From Tanypteryx hageni (taxonomy: Eukaryota > Arthropoda > Insecta > Odonata > Petaluridae), in NCBI GenBank assembly GCA_028673005.1, contig CM054112.1:192933518-192997517 (forward strand): a stretch of 64,000 nt of DNA, written 5' to 3'. Shown piece after piece: positions 38,701 to 48,310 of the stretch (within the stretch, counting starts at the first letter, position 1; every line of letters begins with the position of its first letter). The notes under the pieces are model-generated. The model was given only the letters and a program-made list of their open reading frames with translations, was not told where the DNA came from and did no database searches. The position numbers and the translations under genes were made by a program.

Positions 38701-41700
38701 CACCTGGACAGAATAACAAGACTTCTGCTGGGTAAAATTAAAAAATGTTTGGAGCACTGCATCAGCTTCTTGCCATGATACCCTTTCATTATTCATGATG
38801 CTTTCATCTTCTTCTGAATCTATGTCACTGTCTTCCCGACTTTGATCCACGACACTGTCAATGATGTCTTGATCAGTTGGATCTTGAATGACAGGAGTTT
38901 CCTGATCTGTTGTGAGCCATTCCTGTCATCTTCGCTAAGCTTCACAAAGGGGTTTTGTGAATTTTGCATGAATTCAAGAAATTCAGACTGCTGATTTCTT
39001 CATCATCAAAACCTCTAAATTCATCATCGGATGAAGACAATGTCTGAGGAGCTGACTTTAGGCCACAAATTTCTCCATGCCCTTTTTGTAGTTACATTTC
39101 TTACCTTATTCCAAGCATCTGCTATGCTATACACAGCATCTTTTATGGTGAATTTAGATTGGAATTCTGGTAGAGAACCGTCATGCTTGGCTAATGCTTT
39201 CAGGAACTTATTGCTGTAGAGGCATTTCATATTTTGTATGATGCCTTGGTCCATTGGCAGAATTATGGATGTTACATTTGCAGGAAGGAAAGTTGTTGAA
39301 ATTGACCTTGAGAACAATTCAGGAGGGTGAACCCTGTAGTTATCATGCAAAAGTATAACTTTTGTTTCCTCTGGCCTTCCTCATTTTTTTAAGTGCCTTT
39401 TCACTTCGGGGACGAAATTTCCATGAAACCATTCATGAAAGATTTCTGTCGTCATCCATGCATTTCTTTGTTTGGTATATTACGGGTAGATTTTGCAGTC
39501 CTTTTCCAATGACTAATAATTTTAGACGGTGAGTACCAGCTGCACTGGCACATGTAAGTACCATAAGCCTGTCCTTGTTCTTTTTGAAGCCACTCGTTCC
39601 TGTTTCATCTGCACCTTGCAGGGTTGAAGATGGCAAACATCGCCAAAATAATGCAGTTTCATCTGCATTGTATGCTTCTTCATCTGAAAGAACACCAGAG
39701 GGCAACTGCTAACAAACAACTCCGCCTTTCCGCCATAGCAGAACACGCGTGGACCGATCCCGGATGCGACATCGACTTCGACAACGCACAGATTTTAGTA
39801 AAAGAAAATCGTTATTTCCCGAGACTCATCAGGGAGGCGATCGAAATTACAAAACAGCCGTACAATTTTAACCGAGAGGACGGCTACACGCTGTCCAACA
39901 CCTGGAAGAGAGTCTTCCGTAAGACCAACCCAACATCAGCCAATCCGAACACACCAGATTCGGCGACCAACCAGAGCGCTCTGAACTCGGCGACCAATCA
40001 GAACGCACCGGATTAGACGGAACCTGCCTATATAAAGACGACCAAAAATCTGCACTGACACTTCGGACCTGAAGAAGCCGACTGGAACGTCGGCAAAATA
40101 TTGTCCAGGAAATGGATCAACACGGCAGAATCCCGGAAATCACCACCATATCGTATAAATGTGGTTTTTGCAAGTTTTCTGTTTTCTGTGACTTTGCTGG
40201 ATTCTGATTTTGCACCAAACTGTAAAAGTTTCTCCTTTTGGGACTTGATGTCATAAAGTGTTGACGACCCGATGTTGTAGTCTCCCAACAAAACTCGTCA
40301 GCTTACACCTCTCTCTAGGCACTAACAAATTTCTAGCTTTTGTTGCAAGATGAGTCACTCGCTTCCTAGCTTTTTTATCGGTACACTCTGGCATGCTCAT
40401 GATCAGGCAATTGCAGGGTCGGCTAGTATAGGTACTGAAGATACCAGCATGAAGAGAAAACAACAATAGATAAATACCAACATCAAGTCATCAATGAAGA
40501 TGGCAGAAACGGGAGTTTACATGTTACATACATTGCACACAATATTTTGGCAGACAACTGCTTCTATAGTTGGGAGCATGAACGAAGGCGGCTGAGTCAT
40601 GATTACTGCGCAGAGAGAGAGAAATACGTTACATAGCTGCCACACCTGACGCACCAAGTCCTATGCCGCTATGCCATAAGCACTCACTGTTTGCTCTTGA
40701 CAGCTGGCAGCATTGTAACCAGCTGTACATGTTGAATCGTCTGCATGTGCCGACTCATTTTTGAAGTACTGATACACTTTATATACGATTTTTCTTGCTT
40801 GTTTGTGCAAAACCTTGCGTTTACTTCCTTCGCCCTCCATTTTAGAACACCACAAGATGGTACGATTTAAATCTCAATCATAAAACATGCAAATAAACAC
40901 AAAAATCGCACCGCAAATGTACGAACCGCACCCCAAGAGCCGCTGTAACTGACCGATGCTGATTGGCCAAGTGAAGGAGCGGGAGAAACCACGTGACCTT
41001 CCTGACCTTCTGCGCATCCAGTTGACACCCGCAATCATTCATGCTCCCTACTATAGTCCTCTATGCTGTGGTTCTCAACGATTAGTTAAACGTAAATACA
41101 AATTTTAAACTATGCATAATTTTTCCATTACGTAAAAGAAATTTACATGGCTTGTGTAATTCAAACTTGGTTCAGTTCTCATCCAACGCGAGAGTATTTC
41201 CATCTTGCTGCGAAATGCAGAACTTCGCGATGTCGTTACAAAAAAGTGCCGTAATAACGAGAGTGCCAGATTATCAAGAGTTTACTGTATGTAGAAATAC
41301 AAAGAATCACTCAAAAGTACTGGAAAACAAATTATTGTTTAAGAAGAAACCAGAACCAGTTACAGAATAAAAAAGCACTAAAAAACAAATGGTAACAGGC
41401 AAATCTATCTTGCAAGAAAAGATACATTGGAAATCTAAAACAACTTAGCTCAAGATACCAAAGAGGATACCTCATGCTCGTTAAAGAACTTCAGGAAATT
41501 CATGTAGATGAATAAGAATTATAAGACATGATGAATCTTGTAAACACCATTACTGTGGTGAAAGCATATATGCAGTTAATAATTATTTAAGTAACAATTT
41601 GGCATTTGACATAACTGATGTAAAAACTAACTTTTAATTCAATAATCAATTCAAATTATTTAATATTAATATAAAATACCTGTATGAAGTGGATGTTTAA

Positions 41701-44700
41701 ATCAAACAAACAACCTATCCAATTTGTAAATCATCTCACCTAAGTTCAAGCAGCTACACATTGAAAAATACACCAATTTTTCTTTTCCATTTAATTTCTT
41801 GAGCAAGCACATGAATAATCATATAATAACCAAGTACACTGAAGCATTTTTGTTACTAGATATTGCTAGAAATATGTGCATGAAAAATGACTCCTGTAAA
41901 ATTTTAATTCATCAACAATGTGTTAGGTAAAAAATTAATAAATTCCAAGTCCAGAAAAGATCAAGTAAGTAATTATTAATATTATACACAGCCATGCATA
42001 GTTTATGGAATTATTTAACAATTACACAATATTGCAGAAACTATTATTAATTGCATTTTACCTTCATTCTAGATAAAAAATGATCGAGATGAGTAGTAGC
42101 CAAGAAAAGTACTTCAGAAGGTAGGTCATACCAGACCTTTAAGCATCGTAGAACTTGGGCACAGCCATTTCTCATCCCAATAGTTATCTCTTCAGTATCC
42201 TATTTTCATTAAAAACAAAGTTTTATGGAACACAAAGTTTAACAAAAAATAGGTTAACAATGTAAAAAATCATAAAATTAAATAGTAGGGTCAAGTCCCT
42301 ATTTACTAGTATATTAATACAAAACCTACACAAAGAATAGGCTGACATTAATAAAAGTAAGAATAAGAACACAATAGTAGCAATGAAACTGTTTCTTTAT
42401 CCGATGATTATATAAATAAACAGTTTAATACAGGAAGTCGCCGACTTACGAATGTCCGACTTAAGAACAACCCATACTTGTGAACGAAGGAACTGCAAAA
42501 TTTAAATGTCCTTCTAAGGATCTTTTGGGTGGATTTTTTTAATTTAAATACAAAAATGTGGGTTTCTTTTGGGATTTCCTTATAACTTGCTGTGTAACCA
42601 TGATACAGTAAAAGCTCATTCTAACGGCACCCGTTCTAAAGGCAAACTTGCTCTAACAGCATTTTTGGCATGCTGAAGTTCTTCAATCGTTTCCTAGATG
42701 TTGCCCTAGTTGCGATTGATTTTTTGCATATGGTTGAACGCATATTGCATGAAGTTCCTTAAGTTGTCACAAGGTGCCGACAGTCGTGTCAGGCATTGCC
42801 TTAAGAATTTTGTTTTTGCTTTTAAAATTGTGTTGAAGATTTAAACATTTAAAATACCCTAAAAATCATGAGTATGCCCAGCCGCAGTGGAATAAAACAA
42901 GGGAAGCGAGTGGTGCTAACATTGCTTCAGAAAATTGGCATATGCAATCGTCTGGATAGTGGGGTAAATAGACATGCATTAATGAACGAGTACAATGTAA
43001 GCACATCAACAATTTATAACATTAAAGCAAAATAACAGGAACTTCTCAAGTTTTTGGTGACTCAGAGTCTAATAGAAATGTTAAAAAGTGTAAAAATTTA
43101 CGTAAGCTAAGGCTAGAACAGTCGGATTTTGTATTATACGAATGGTTTAAAGTGAAGCGTTCTGAAGGTTTCCCAATTATTGGCCCAACGGTAATTGAAA
43201 AGGTAAAAGACTTTCATCACCAAATGCAGTTGAGTGAAGATTGTGTTTTTTCCGATGGGTGACTATCTCGCTTTAAACAACGTCATGGGATAAGAAAGCT
43301 TGATGTCTCAGGTGAACTTCAGTCAGCTGATCATGAGACTGCAGATGAATATCGTCTTTTTTGTCTCTCATTAATGAGCATAATTCAACTGCAAAGGAAT
43401 TTTACAATGCTGACGGGACGGCATTTTTATGGCATTGTTTACCTTCTTCCACTCTCGCAGGCACAGACGAAATTGCCAACTGGGTTTAAAAAAAATCAAG
43501 ACAGAGTAACTGTCTTTGCAGATTTCTACAATTTATGTTAAATGTTTAAAAGTGTAATAAATCTTATTTTGAATCTTCTAAATTGTTTAAAAAATCGATT
43601 ACTTTTTTGATTAACTATCTACAGACTTCATTAGAAAAACAAATGAATTTGGAAAGTCATAAATTTTCATCCAGTAAATTTGTAATTTTTTAAGAGAAAG
43701 AGCAAAATAATCAGTAAATTATGAATATATAATGATAATTGATGTGATCTGTACCCTTAGAGTCCTGAGTTCGATTCCTTGACTGCATTTAAAAAATTTA
43801 TAATTAATTAATTAGCCTATGATTCAAAAAATAAATTATTCGTTGTATTATATAGCATGAAGAATATCCTTGACAGAAAGCAAATATTTCCACATTGTTT
43901 TAGGAATATTATATGCTGTGCCCAGACTTGGAATGGCCGAGCGGGAAACGGCACATTTCCCGGTGGGTCAGTGCAAAAATTGGTCAGTGAGGCCGGGCTG
44001 ATCAGTTGATATAACCATAATTTAATTATTTTCAATTATAAATTAGTCAAACTAAAATGCGAACTTGTGCAAACCTTGGTTATATTTTGGCTGTCTCACC
44101 AACCTGTAAAATCCCGGGGGAATGTAGCCTCTAATTTCTATTTTCTGCTACGAAATTGCTTCCCAGTCCAACCCTGCCTGTGACATTTGCTCTCAAGGCA
44201 CATTCAATTTAGCGGCATGACCTTGATCCTGAGGGTGCCGTTAGAACAGGCTTTTACTGTAGTTATGATAAAAAAATTTTCGTGTATCTAGTTGTTTTGG
44301 CTAAAGGAGTATTCCACTTTTGTTATATTGTATATATTATATAAAATCATCTAAAGTTGTTAATAATAATAATATAATAGTAGACACCTCCATTCAAAAA
44401 ATTCATACCGAAACAAATGGCTGAGGCCTTTAGTATGATTGAAGGCAGCTTGGCACTGCTTGAGCAGCAAGATCCAGATTGTGCAAGATTTGACTCAATA
44501 TCCAGAGGTCTCAAATACCCTTACATGTTAGGAAATATATTGTGCGAACAAGAAACAGAAACATATTTAAAGAAGAGTGCCCCAAATGAGCCAGATCCAT
44601 CAAGTTCTACAGCCATTTTCCCATAACCATTTCTCCATCACCAGAAAAGTTTCTTTCTACTTCCTTGACTTCTTCTATTTAAAGCTACTTCTCTTCAAGA

Positions 44701-45256
44701 AGCACCACTTCCAATAAGTTACTCAGCACCAGAATCCAAAAACTATTTTCTATTCAGTTTGATTGTTTTCATATTTTGCTTAATTAATGGTACATATTAC
44801 AAGTTTTGTTTTCTACAGTTATTCATCATAAAGATACATAATTTCAACTTAATTAAAGGTAAAATAAGCTTTCGTTGCTTTGGTTGGGAACCTAACCACC
44901 AATTATACCATTGTGTTTATGGGAGATTGTTCCGAGTTCCGAACAAAATACTTACGAACGAACTTCTGGAACGCAACCCGTTCGTAACTCGGGGACTTCC
45001 TGTATACAAGCAATGCACTAAAAATGCTTTGCAGACTTAATGAAACCTGAATTAACACGAATTTGGCTTTGAATTTTCTTCAAGGAATTTAAAAATATTA
45101 TAAACCTAATTTTACCTTAGATAGTTTCGGCATTCGCAGACATGGTGGGAAGGAACTTTCGAGCTCCAACGCCTTCTCGAGTCTCCATAGTAAAGATCTT
45201 GATTCTCCTCCAGATTCGCAACTTGTTGGCCACCGCGATGCTGGAGGAGCATCCAT
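11782..45256 (-). CDS. CycG: Cyclin G (7 coding exons, 538 aa)
   Basis: Atypical cyclin of the G family; family members act in cell-cycle, DNA-damage and growth control, often with PP2A. Joined coding exons: 45116-45256, 42062-42199, 30705-30940, 29800-30151, 26876-27103, 16175-16530 and 11782-11947. All junctions are GT-AG with phases 0,0,2,0,0,2. The first cyclin box (about residues 35-165) shows LRMPKLSK, then [23 protein letters not shown] and [18 protein letters not shown], matching the order in vertebrate cyclin G1. The second cyclin fold (about 255-385) shows FLHLFHSFL and [10 protein letters not shown]. The protein is longer than vertebrate cyclin G1 because of a Pro/Ser-rich insert (about 173-250) and an acidic, Arg-rich C-terminus (about 400-538). 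The start ATG has G at -3 and +4 and an in-frame TAG 9 bases upstream; 5' UTR exons are not located. Introns are 0.55-11 kb and full of transposons. Confidence 0.93.
12179..12856 (+). mobile_element. Internally deleted Tc1/mariner element (678 bp)
   Basis: Flanked by TA/TA. Inverted ends begin CAGGGTGATCATTTTAAATG, and imperfect inverted similarity continues for about 100 bp. Transposase remnants: [15 protein letters not shown] near 12350 and [15 protein letters not shown], then LDELK, near 12560-12640; the middle of the catalytic domain is deleted. In cyclin G intron 6. Confidence 0.8.
12860..13070 (+). repeat. Dispersed repeat, copy 1
   Basis: Contains AATGCCTAAAAGAACGAAA, then TTTCCT and TTTTTAATACG. 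The same order occurs at 20670-20718 continued at 21486-21540, where a LINE splits it. Function unknown. Confidence 0.45.
14357..15795. repeat. Satellite-bearing repeat, copy 1 (three 152-bp units)
   Basis: The left part (GTACACAGAGTTTCCAAATA, then CTTTGAGATTTCACAAT) ends near 14422. After about 830 bp of unrelated sequence the match to copy 2 resumes at TTCTCAATATTTTTC (15251). Three tandem units (15299, 15451 and 15605) then each start GTAC-TTGTAAAA and end near GAGTTGAAA. Closes with CCCCTATATACATTCACTTC. Confidence 0.65.
16175..16530 (-). CDS. CycG: Cyclin G exon 6 (residues 366-483)
   Basis: Acceptor TTCTCAG|ATAACT, donor CATAAG|GTGAGT. The first 20 residues finish the second cyclin fold ([14 protein letters not shown]). 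The remainder is an extension with a D/E block at about 403-418, an Arg cluster (ISRRRRN) and a Trp-rich stretch (GWGPLAWHV). No domain is recognised in the extension. Confidence 0.85.
17600..19713 (+). pseudogene. hAT transposase relic with right end
   Basis: A degenerate hAT C-terminal dimerisation segment is visible near 18730-18860: [17 protein letters not shown], then [13 protein letters not shown]. Its 3' terminus resembles other hAT ends (GGTTGGGCACCACTG at 19699-19713). The left end was not found, so the start is only approximate. Confidence 0.5.
20719..21485 (+). pseudogene. 5'-truncated non-LTR retrotransposon (LINE) insertion
   Basis: An open frame of RT C-terminal type: [17 protein letters not shown], then [62 protein letters not shown] and the end RFNHE. 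It begins just after where the catalytic YADD box should be. It ends with GATGATGATG and is bounded by ACCCTCAA direct repeats (20711-20718, 21486-21493). Many arthropod RTE/CR1-like elements share this C-terminus; the clade is not resolved. In intron 5. Confidence 0.85.
22165..25385 (+). mobile_element. Candidate degraded piggyBac-like element
   Basis: TTAA at 22161 is followed by CCCCTCAATGTCAAGTGACA; TTAA at 25386 is preceded, read inward, by CCGGCCGGTTGGCCGTGACG. The ends agree only loosely (C-rich start, then GTGAC) and would delimit 3.2 kb. An acidic 85-codon frame at 22909-23166 ([11 protein letters not shown], then [10 protein letters not shown]) resembles the N-terminus of such transposases. 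No DDE domain is readable downstream. Base composition and the TTAA ends are the main support. Confidence 0.35.
22909..23166 (+). pseudogene. Acidic 85-aa frame, possible transposase N-terminus
   Basis: Lys/Arg-rich start, then Ser/Asp/Glu-rich, ending in TGA. No domain. It could be a transposon remnant or chance; it has no splice sites or neighbours that suggest a host gene. Confidence 0.3.
26240..26450 (-). repeat. Possible tRNA-derived SINE fragment
   Basis: On the minus strand GGTTCAATTCC (near 26390) matches a pol III B box, with an A-box-like segment about 45 bases upstream (TAACCCATTAGAG). No clear tail; weak. Confidence 0.25.
26876..27103 (-). CDS. CycG: Cyclin G exon 5 (residues 290-365)
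   Basis: Phase 0 requires the acceptor TTTCAAG|GTTTCT, not the nearer TTTAG, which would shift the frame. Encodes LEAIACDGF, then [19 protein letters not shown], equivalent to the KAKPSVLALSII region of cyclin G1, and ends IQKLCK before an AAG|GTATAT donor. Confidence 0.88.
27355..29135. mobile_element. Possible 1.8-kb DNA transposon in intron 4
   Basis: The left end TATATAACCGATTGTAAGC and the reverse complement of the right end (TATATAATCGAATGTAAGC, then ACCGATTGTAAGCTAACC) agree. Such ends are common among TA-inserting elements. It holds no readable transposase but contains a 26-bp palindrome and a perfect 73-bp hairpin. Confidence 0.4.
28600..28803. repeat. Perfect 73-bp inverted repeat (long intronic hairpin)
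   Basis: Arms 28600-28672 and 28731-28803 are exact reverse complements. A further 18-bp imperfect arm lies inside (28676-28693 with 28704-28721), leaving a loop of about 10 bases. The arms contain GCCCAC-(T)TA-GTGGGC followed by GAAA. Transcribed either way, it would fold into a long RNA duplex. Confidence 0.85.
29126..29757. repeat. Duplicated foldback unit between (TA)n tracts
   Basis: Two near-identical units (29177-29371 and 29473-29658) each have inverted ends GGATGTCAACAAGGTGTTGG and its complement. Both are followed by a shared spacer (ATTCATTTTACC, then GTAAGTTGT). TA tracts lie at about 29126-29176, 29407-29472 and 29694-29757. The second unit lacks 9 bases (ATGAGCTGT) near the left end. 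Confidence 0.8.
29800..30151 (-). CDS. CycG: Cyclin G exon 4 (residues 172-289)
   Basis: Acceptor TTTGCAG|TAAATC, donor GCTCAG|GTGAGG. The first half is a low-complexity Pro/Ser/Lys linker; the second half ([14 protein letters not shown], then INEWLAQ) starts the second cyclin fold. A TA-repeat tract and a duplicated foldback unit lie directly downstream in the intron. Confidence 0.88.
30705..30940 (-). CDS. CycG: Cyclin G exon 3 (residues 94-171)
   Basis: Acceptor TTTTAG|GTTCGG and donor CAGGG|GTGAGC. Encodes [20 protein letters not shown], then [19 protein letters not shown], the most diagnostic cyclin G segment in the gene. Ends in phase 2 and completes a Gly codon with exon 4. Confidence 0.93.
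32380..35470 (+). pseudogene. hAT element with ZMYM1/DUF4371-like transposase
   Basis: In cyclin G intron 2. Consecutive frames (33036-35235) give a broken transposase: TTF-like start [20 protein letters not shown] and [50 protein letters not shown] and [20 protein letters not shown]; and the hAT C-terminal segment [16 protein letters not shown]. Stops and frameshifts occur at about eight places. The left end looks like CAGTCCCACCAAGAGGGGG at 32372; the right end is not clear. Longest and best-preserved transposase relic in the window. Confidence 0.85.
36100..37000 (-). pseudogene. Mariner transposase relics in inverted arrangement
   Basis: The minus strand 36100-36730 reads [17 protein letters not shown], then TVNQGFYKI, and near 36160 [13 protein letters not shown], the C-terminus of mariner transposases. 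The plus strand at about 36840-36950 reads the same C-terminus ([19 protein letters not shown]). So two copies, or a rearranged one, face away from each other. Confidence 0.65.
39675..40150 (+). mobile_element. Penelope-like element 3' end (GIY-YIG C-terminus)
   Basis: Open frame with [20 protein letters not shown], then [40 protein letters not shown] and a repetitive tail ([20 protein letters not shown]). This matches the C-terminus of the GIY-YIG endonuclease found after the RT in Penelope-like elements. It is followed by a hammerhead-like motif. It interrupts the Tigger transposase between NRKLAKTT and [12 protein letters not shown], so it inserted after the Tigger. Confidence 0.7.
40065..40106 (+). 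ncRNA. Hammerhead-ribozyme-like motif of the Penelope element
   Basis: Order: GGAC (stem I), CTGAAGA (core), GCCGAC-TGGAAC-GTCGGC (stem II), AAAA (expected GAAA), ATAT self-complementary stem III ending in ATT, then GTCC pairing with GGAC. The only core deviation is G12 to A. Confidence 0.5.
42062..42199 (-). CDS. CycG: Cyclin G exon 2 (residues 48-93)
   Basis: Bounded by AAATAG|GATACT and ATGAAG|GTAAAA, phase 0 at both ends. Encodes the first part of the cyclin box, with [20 protein letters not shown]; this is the expected helix pattern before the K-V-x-P-K-H-L junction. Confidence 0.9.
42431..45002 (+). mobile_element. Outer Tigger-like element split by a second one
   Basis: Ends CAGGAAGTCGCCGACTTACG and GGGGACTTCCTG (inverted), flanked by TA at 42429-42430 and 45003-45004. 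A transposase C-terminal fragment at 44411-44626 ([20 protein letters not shown], then [11 protein letters not shown] and PSSSTA) is typical of jerky/Tigger transposases. Its middle is replaced by the inner element. In intron 1. Confidence 0.8.
42606..44259 (+). mobile_element. Inner Tigger-like element nested in the outer one
   Basis: Inverted ends CAGTAAAAGCTCATTCTAAC and GTTAGAACAGGCTTTTACTG, TA on both sides. N-terminal transposase relic from 42868: [20 protein letters not shown] and [18 protein letters not shown], matching the CENP-B/Tigger helix-turn-helix, then degraded sequence. Confidence 0.8.
45116..45256 (-). CDS. CycG: Cyclin G exon 1 (start codon, residues 1-47)
   Basis: Opens with [10 protein letters not shown] and ends LRMPKLSK before an AAG|GTAAAA donor. 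[13 protein letters not shown] followed by LRM corresponds to the helix preceding the cyclin box in cyclin G1. An acceptor-like CTAG lies just upstream of the ATG, so a separate 5' UTR exon is likely. Confidence 0.85.
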
Positions 45257-45403
45257 CGCGAGCAGCTAGGCACAGAATTCTTTGTGATTGCCGTGGTGAA
45301 AGACTTAAAAACAATGAATTGAAAAACCAGTTATTACTTGCAATCTTTCTAATAATCAGAATACATTAAGATATGAGAGTAAGCGATATACTGTTTAGTC
45401 TAA

Positions 45404-45645
45404 TATCCCTTGGTAAAAATATTATACTGCAGAGACTTTCATCAATATAGATAAATTGAGGCCGTTCTCCTAATAAATAGAGGCTCAGTACCTGAATTAA
45501 ATAATTTCAACTAGCTTGAATGTATATCCCTTGGTAAAAATATTATACTGCAGAGACTTTCATCAATATAGATAAATTGAGGCCGTTCTCCTAATAAATA
45601 GAGGCTCAGTACCTGAATTAAATAATTTCAACTAGCTTGAATGTA
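45404..45645. repeat. Perfect tandem duplication, 121-bp unit
   Basis: The unit TATCCCTTGGTAAAAATATT...GCTTGAATGTA occurs twice head to tail (45404-45524, 45525-45645) with no difference seen. It lies 150 bp upstream of the cyclin G start codon, in the 5' intron or promoter side. Confidence 0.9.
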
Positions 45646-45649
45646 TAGA

Positions 45650-47870
45650 GGTAAAAATCACCTACTCAGCACCAGAAAAAAATACATCAATACAACTTCC
45701 ATTATATGACGTAATTACGAAAATCACAAACACTAAATCATAATTTAAAAATGATGCAATTTAAGTAATTTTTATCTTCATTACTGTTCTCTTAAGTGAG
45801 TAGCTATAGAAGCTATCCTATTATAACAATTAATTCGCTTACCTTGAGTGGTAACTCTCGTTTAATCAGGGTCAATGATACCATTGAGGCATAGAGCAAG
45901 CTTCTCTTTTTGTGTTTAAATTTACTACCTCTATTTGAAGTGGGGTGGGTCAACAAACCGTCAACAAGTAACTCATAACGGATTTTTCACCACGAAACTT
46001 CATTAAAAGAATAAACCAGTTAAACATACCTTTAAAGCCTTTGTTTTTGTATAAAGTTAACGAATCGAAACTATTTTTCGATGAGTAATAATCTTCTACG
46101 TAAAATAATTCTAACTTGACATTTGATATGGCGTCCTATGTTTTGGACTCAGCTGATTTGCATCTCGAGCGCGATTGGCGCTGTTCAAAGTAGATCTTCA
46201 GGGCCCGCTGTTCACTGATAGCCTGATAGAAAATTTTCAAGTTTTACTCGGCGATAAGTTCAGTTGTTAGTTCTATAAATATTACTGTCCTCCTTATTCA
46301 GCTTTCGTTTGGACTAAGAGAACAGCATTTAGTATTATAATAAAAATTCAACTGCGCACTGATATGGTCCCCTTGTGAAACCTTGAGTTAAAATAATATT
46401 GAAAAACTTGTTGTCTGCCCAGCCTATTGAGATTCCGTCAGTATCAGAAATTACCTTGGATTTCCAGTTATTTGGGACGTGTATTAAAAAATATATAAAA
46501 CCTTGAACCTTCCTAGTTATTTGAACATTTGCTAAATTTGATTTTATCCCGAAATGTTATTTAACACTTGGAATTGTAGGTTATTCAAGAAATTGATCCT
46601 ACTTTTTCTTCAGACAACAAGGACATAACTTAGAGCTTTATTTTATCACTTTTTTGATTTGGTGCAATATTTGCTCACGCTACTTGGAAAGAAAGAATTG
46701 TCTTCTGTATTACTATTATTAATACAATTTTATTTTGGTAAATATACGGCAACAGTTGTTTTATGCAAAGATATTTTATTGAAGATTTTCAGAAAATATG
46801 GGCCGCTTTTTTAAGTCTTCAAGACTTTTTAGTTATGGATTGTAAATAATTATGGCTATACGAGATATCTCCAGCCTCAATTTCTGTGTAATATGAAAAT
46901 TGTAATGGTGCAGTACAGATATTAAGTTTCGCACATAAAAACCATTTTTATTTAATGATAAGGGAGATTAGGCGGCGTAGATGTCTGTAGTATCGGTTCT
47001 TATTAATGCCTGTCATTGGTTCAATGAGTTCTTTAAAAAATGAAATAGCAATGACCATATTGTATTTTCTAAATATCTCTTTGCTGATTGCAGAACAGTG
47101 AAATCCCGCTTCTGTAACTATTAGCCGAGTAGACTTGTGACAGCTTCCGCTTTTCTTTACTCTTTGAATGCACGAAACTTGCACGCTGGGCTAGGGCTCT
47201 CCTTATTCATTAGTTATGGGAAGTCACTTTTTCAACCTCGAATGGAAGAAAGTGCTCATGTATTTCGTCGCATGCATAGCTTACTTAACGCGTAGCATCT
47301 TGATTTTCAAGATGCACGTAGAATTCACACAAGCTTGAAGGAGCATCTAAAGTATTACTCTTCAATTTAAAGTACATTCATGTCCGGTTTTATCCTTCAA
47401 TTTTAACCAAACAGATATCCAAATCCATTAACGATTGTTATTATCCCAAAAACCGGAGAATCCGGTCCAAATTAGCGCACCTGCCAACCCAGGTTAAAAC
47501 TCATGCTCGCATTATAATAATGATAGTTGCATTAGCGAGTTTACCTGAGATCATATCCAAAAAATTATATCAATGGCAACTAATTGTATTTTTTTGTTTC
47601 ATATAAGTTTATAATAAAAAAATTACATAATTGTTTGGCCAACGTATAATTGTGGTCTCTAGGAAACGGGATCCATAATTGAAAATCCAAGTTATCAAAG
47701 CAACATAGTTATCAATTGGGTTCTAACCATCAAGTGAGCTTGATGACACAGGAAAATGGTTTAAGTCTTGAATATTGATAATGATGCTTGAAATTTCAAA
47801 ATACAGCACTTTGTTAAAGTAAGGTTGGTCTGAGAATTTTGGACACTAAAAGTGGCACCATAATATAGCA
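45650..47870. other. Upstream side of cyclin G; no clear feature
   Basis: No exon could be placed. On the minus strand 46150-46220 there is GCGCCAATCGCGC (CCAAT-type) followed by ATGCAAAT, in a locally less AT-rich patch. This is a possible promoter or first-exon site for cyclin G, unproven. Confidence 0.25.
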
Positions 47871-48188
47871 GGCCCTGCAATCAGTGGCGTACTGGAAAAT
47901 CTGGGGGTCCTCCTACAGCAAATAATATGCCCCTCTCCCCCCTATTGATATCTTAAATAATTTCCAAGCTAAATTACATATCATTGTACCTATATTAATG
48001 AAGAATTCCCCCCTCCCTCACACAAAGGGTACTGCTATTTGGAAAACTATGAAATTATAGTAATAAATCTTTCTTTTATTAACTTTAATTCATTTGGAGA
48101 AATGGGTTCAAAATATTATATTGTGCATAACAATCCTTATAATGCCATAGAGAGACAAGAAAAATAAGACGCATTCATTAGTCTATGA

Positions 48189-48310
48189 CAGTATTTCTTA
48201 AACTTAGTAATCTGAGGACCACTATCACGCCAATTTCTTTGCTGAAGGGACCCCCTGGACTACTGCTTGGAACCCCTGGGGGTCTGCAGATCTCTGTTTA
48301 TGAACCATGG
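48189..48310. mobile_element. hAT MITE (122 bp) with perfect 8-bp target duplication
   Basis: Flanked by identical GTCTATGA at 48181-48188 and 48311-48318. Inverted ends CAGTATTTCTTAAAC and, reversed, CCATGGTTCATAAAC share 10 of 15 bases. No coding capacity. Confidence 0.75.

Larger units (their letters stand above)
37370..41287 (-). mobile_element. pogo/Tigger element (3.9 kb, TA-flanked)
   Basis: Inverted ends AGTAAACTCTCGATAATCTG (left) and the complementary form at 41252-41287 (ending GAGTTTACTG), each flanked by TA. Minus-strand transposase pieces: [13 protein letters not shown] (40.8 kb), [20 protein letters not shown] (40.25 kb), [18 protein letters not shown] and [12 protein letters not shown] (39.6 kb), [11 protein letters not shown] and [18 protein letters not shown] (39.3 kb), and a C-terminal helical region (38.6-38.85 kb). 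Frameshifts and a Penelope-like insertion inactivate it. In intron 2. Confidence 0.85.

Noticed and set aside
43760..43795. B-box-like GAGTTCGATTCC, possible tRNA or SINE
   Set aside because: No convincing A box, acceptor pairing or anticodon arm.
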